From positions 1 through 7,579 of the forward strand of contig JAEEKO010000016.1 of NCBI GenBank assembly GCA_016282415.1: a stretch of 7,579 nucleotides of DNA. Direction: 5' to 3'. Made by a program: the position numbers and the translations under genes. This DNA is from Caryophanales bacterium (GTDB lineage Bacteria > Bacillota_I > Bacilli_A > RF39 > UBA660). Shown piece after piece: positions 7,401-7,579 of the stretch. Numbering within the stretch: position 1 is the stretch's first letter; every line of letters begins with the position of its first letter. The notes beneath the pieces were generated by a model. The model searched no databases. It saw only the letters and a list, made by a program, of their open reading frames with translations, and had not been told where the DNA came from.

Positions 7401-7579
7401 AATAGAATATAGTTTTGATAATGTATATTTCCAAAACTATAATGGTAGTTTCAAAGTTAGAGATAATAAAACAATCTATGCTCGTGCTAAAAACTATAAT
7501 GGTTATGCTTATGATCAATTAATAATTAACAATGTTAATCCGATTAAACCAGTAAATTTAACATCTAACATTGTTATTA
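4483..7579 (+). CDS. Large membrane-anchored repeat surface protein with Ig/Fn3-like modules (3' truncated by window edge)
   Basis: The frame is open for 1,032 codons to the window edge, so the true C-terminus is unseen. A basic N-terminus (KRKK, 5-8) precedes one hydrophobic segment (about 20-35), with no lipobox and no clear AxA cleavage site. This looks like an uncleaved signal anchor exposing the rest outside. Module 1 (about 58-150) is Ig-like with C92 and C102. Module 2 (about 152-235) is Fn3-like, ending in GLKPNTDYDLYIRVSD. An acidic, Pro-rich linker (about 236-263) leads to an HYR/Ig-like module (about 264-340) with C296 and C318. A divergent module (about 345-420) is followed by seven repeats of a YSINGGxW...YxxPF...IxAxAT unit, at 81-99 residue spacing, akin to chitobiase C-terminal (CHB_HEX_C_1) or OmpL47-type modules. 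Thr, Ser and Asn are abundant, as in adhesins. No catalytic domain is visible. The likely role is adhesion or cell-surface binding (inferred). It is coupled to the upstream regulator gene. Confidence 0.85.
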   Translation, partial: MANNKRKKTISKKVSFDYKYILLVLLLSLFIPSFYKVNKKVTEKVQDIIEEVIYIPSSPVIEATNEGWTTENVIKIKKDAASRHGISYYEYCIREDEDFSKCEWNRTDTKNIVVSKTGVYNIVFRAVNSKDKHSKLSNTIKVYIDNEAPVIDASSLKLKIYDTKIDISIKATDENSGVGVISYSFDNENYQLLDPINGITGLKPNTDYDLYIRVSDQLGNSKTIKTTIKTTKRGALPIDQNGNAIGDEEEPTIPEEIDDFIPQISLGDVPTSMEYGESYVLPTDYRFGKSGGTVTCSVNGSVIDNTADLKIGTQNIICEAKGNNGLTTIVEKEVTVNYITAEDEAWDGYVLLNLYYPVNSTNRMWRLNNTNVVRDGSNNSEWVDYTGPITIRVEDISNIYIKYTLNDQEMIDTRGDALVDIRPDSFNVYSFNNTKVEIVYDDNAKTKEYSINGGEWITYTAPFYVGPNTIIEARVTKDINTYDKTGDLIHTKTVTKLDSVYIKEKAWSTNQIFGKVDINIQTSPNSVSFDEKSLVTITYQSDSENQVYRLNGGAWQNYNGPFEVGKDTLIEAYATATREVTKSDGTKYSGQTDGTASARVYNSTDYKDYRVSLSANTNIDVTEKSNVYVSTDNNLQSLSYSINGGEWIDTAAQSNKYYKIAELGVNDSITVKADYLSNNNIPKVAYDSLTVGENKNSLRVSINTANNVLDNSTTPVTITTNYPTDTLEYRINGGDWVAYTEQFMAHSDNLIEVRATKANSDNTTQEVFKSKYIKTTPLNISVAAKNNYVYVDKTTTVSLSSNYASASLKYSYDNTNWSNYSSPLVVSGDTTVYGLATYTDSKGNIQTASGSTKVTLLNNLTGPNIALSKTTTTTTPVTVTLSSAFDGDIYYSIDNSSYTKYSEPFTVSQNCYIKAYYIRESDELESRTTTYHVTNIRNTNLPTVLISANPNPNDSADLVDEVTVSISAYDYDKIEYSFDNVYFQNYNGSFKVRDNKTIYARAKNYNGYAYDQLIINNVNPIKPVNLTSNIVI
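5149..5172 (+). repeat. Two perfect tandem 12-nt units in the surface protein gene
   Basis: ACTATTAAAACT occurs at 5149-5160 and again at 5161-5172, followed by a partial ACTA. It encodes TIKT twice (then TKR) at the end of the Fn3-like module, just before the acidic linker. The 12-bp unit keeps the frame, so copy changes would only lengthen or shorten the linker. Confidence 0.8.
5827..7494 (+). repeat. Seven diverged Ig-like/CHB_HEX_C-like repeat units in the surface protein
   Basis: The core motif recurs with its leading Tyr codon at nt 5827, 6124, 6400, 6667, 6910, 7153 and 7408 (residues 449, 548, 640, 729, 810, 891, 976). Units 1-4 read Y(S/R)(I/L)NGG(E/A/D)W; units 5-7 read YS(Y/I/F)DN. 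Most continue with Y-x-x-P-F or similar, then a beta strand IxAxA. The first four copies also resemble each other in DNA (ATTAATGGTGG recurs in units 1, 3 and 4) but with many synonymous changes, so the duplication is not recent. Spacing tightens from 99 to about 81-85 residues along the protein, and the array may continue past the window. Confidence 0.85.

Noticed and set aside
4483..7579. The large downstream protein as the toxin partner of the Panacea-like gene
   Set aside because: Toxins paired with Panacea proteins are small and cytosolic, whereas this product is a membrane-anchored, repeat-rich extracellular protein with no visible toxin domain in the available part. An unseen C-terminal domain cannot be excluded.

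Overview
The window is AT-rich (by eye about 30% G+C) with strongly A/T-biased third codon positions. Its Shine-Dalgarno sequences are Gram-positive in style (AAGGAGGTG, AGGAGGAG), and all identified genes lie on the + strand. The gene set (release factor 2 end, tilS, ftsH) and the style of the downstream surface protein suggest a low-GC Bacillota, probably a host-associated Bacilli or Mollicutes-like lineage. Trp is encoded only by TGG in the reading frames, the visible stops are TAA or TAG, and a gene for RF2 (the UGA-reading factor) is present. The standard bacterial code is therefore far more likely than the mycoplasma code 4. I cannot name the genus.

Region 1 (1-3533) is a housekeeping operon. 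It holds the 3' end of prfB (peptide chain release factor 2), then tilS (tRNA-Ile lysidine synthase), then ftsH (membrane AAA+ zinc protease) only 3 bp after tilS. The tilS-ftsH linkage is classical in Firmicutes, but hpt, which often sits between them, is absent. FtsH ends in an unusual C-terminal tail resembling the Rho N-terminal/SAP-type helix-extended-helix motif. The operon closes with an intrinsic terminator whose stem overlaps the last ftsH codons and the stop.

Region 2 (3534-7579) is an accessory transcription unit. A short promoter region carrying a GTTACT direct repeat precedes a 296-residue regulator-like protein. That protein has an MqsA/YgiT-type CxxC...CxxC zinc finger, an Xre-like helix-turn-helix, and a C-terminal region resembling the Panacea (DUF4065/SocA-like) antitoxin domain. 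Its stop codon overlaps the Shine-Dalgarno of the next gene, a membrane-anchored extracellular protein of at least 1,032 residues that runs off the right edge. This protein is built from Ig/Fn3-like beta modules and at least seven repeats of a 'Y-S-I-N-G-G-x-W ... Y-x-x-P-F ... I-x-A' unit, similar to chitobiase C-terminal or OmpL47-type modules.

The most interesting point is the tight coupling of an antitoxin-like, DNA-binding, Panacea-type protein to a giant repeat surface protein, with no recognisable toxin beside it in the window. The unusual FtsH tail comes second. No RNA genes, insertion sequences, CRISPR arrays or origins were seen, and there is no gene-free stretch longer than about 60 bp.
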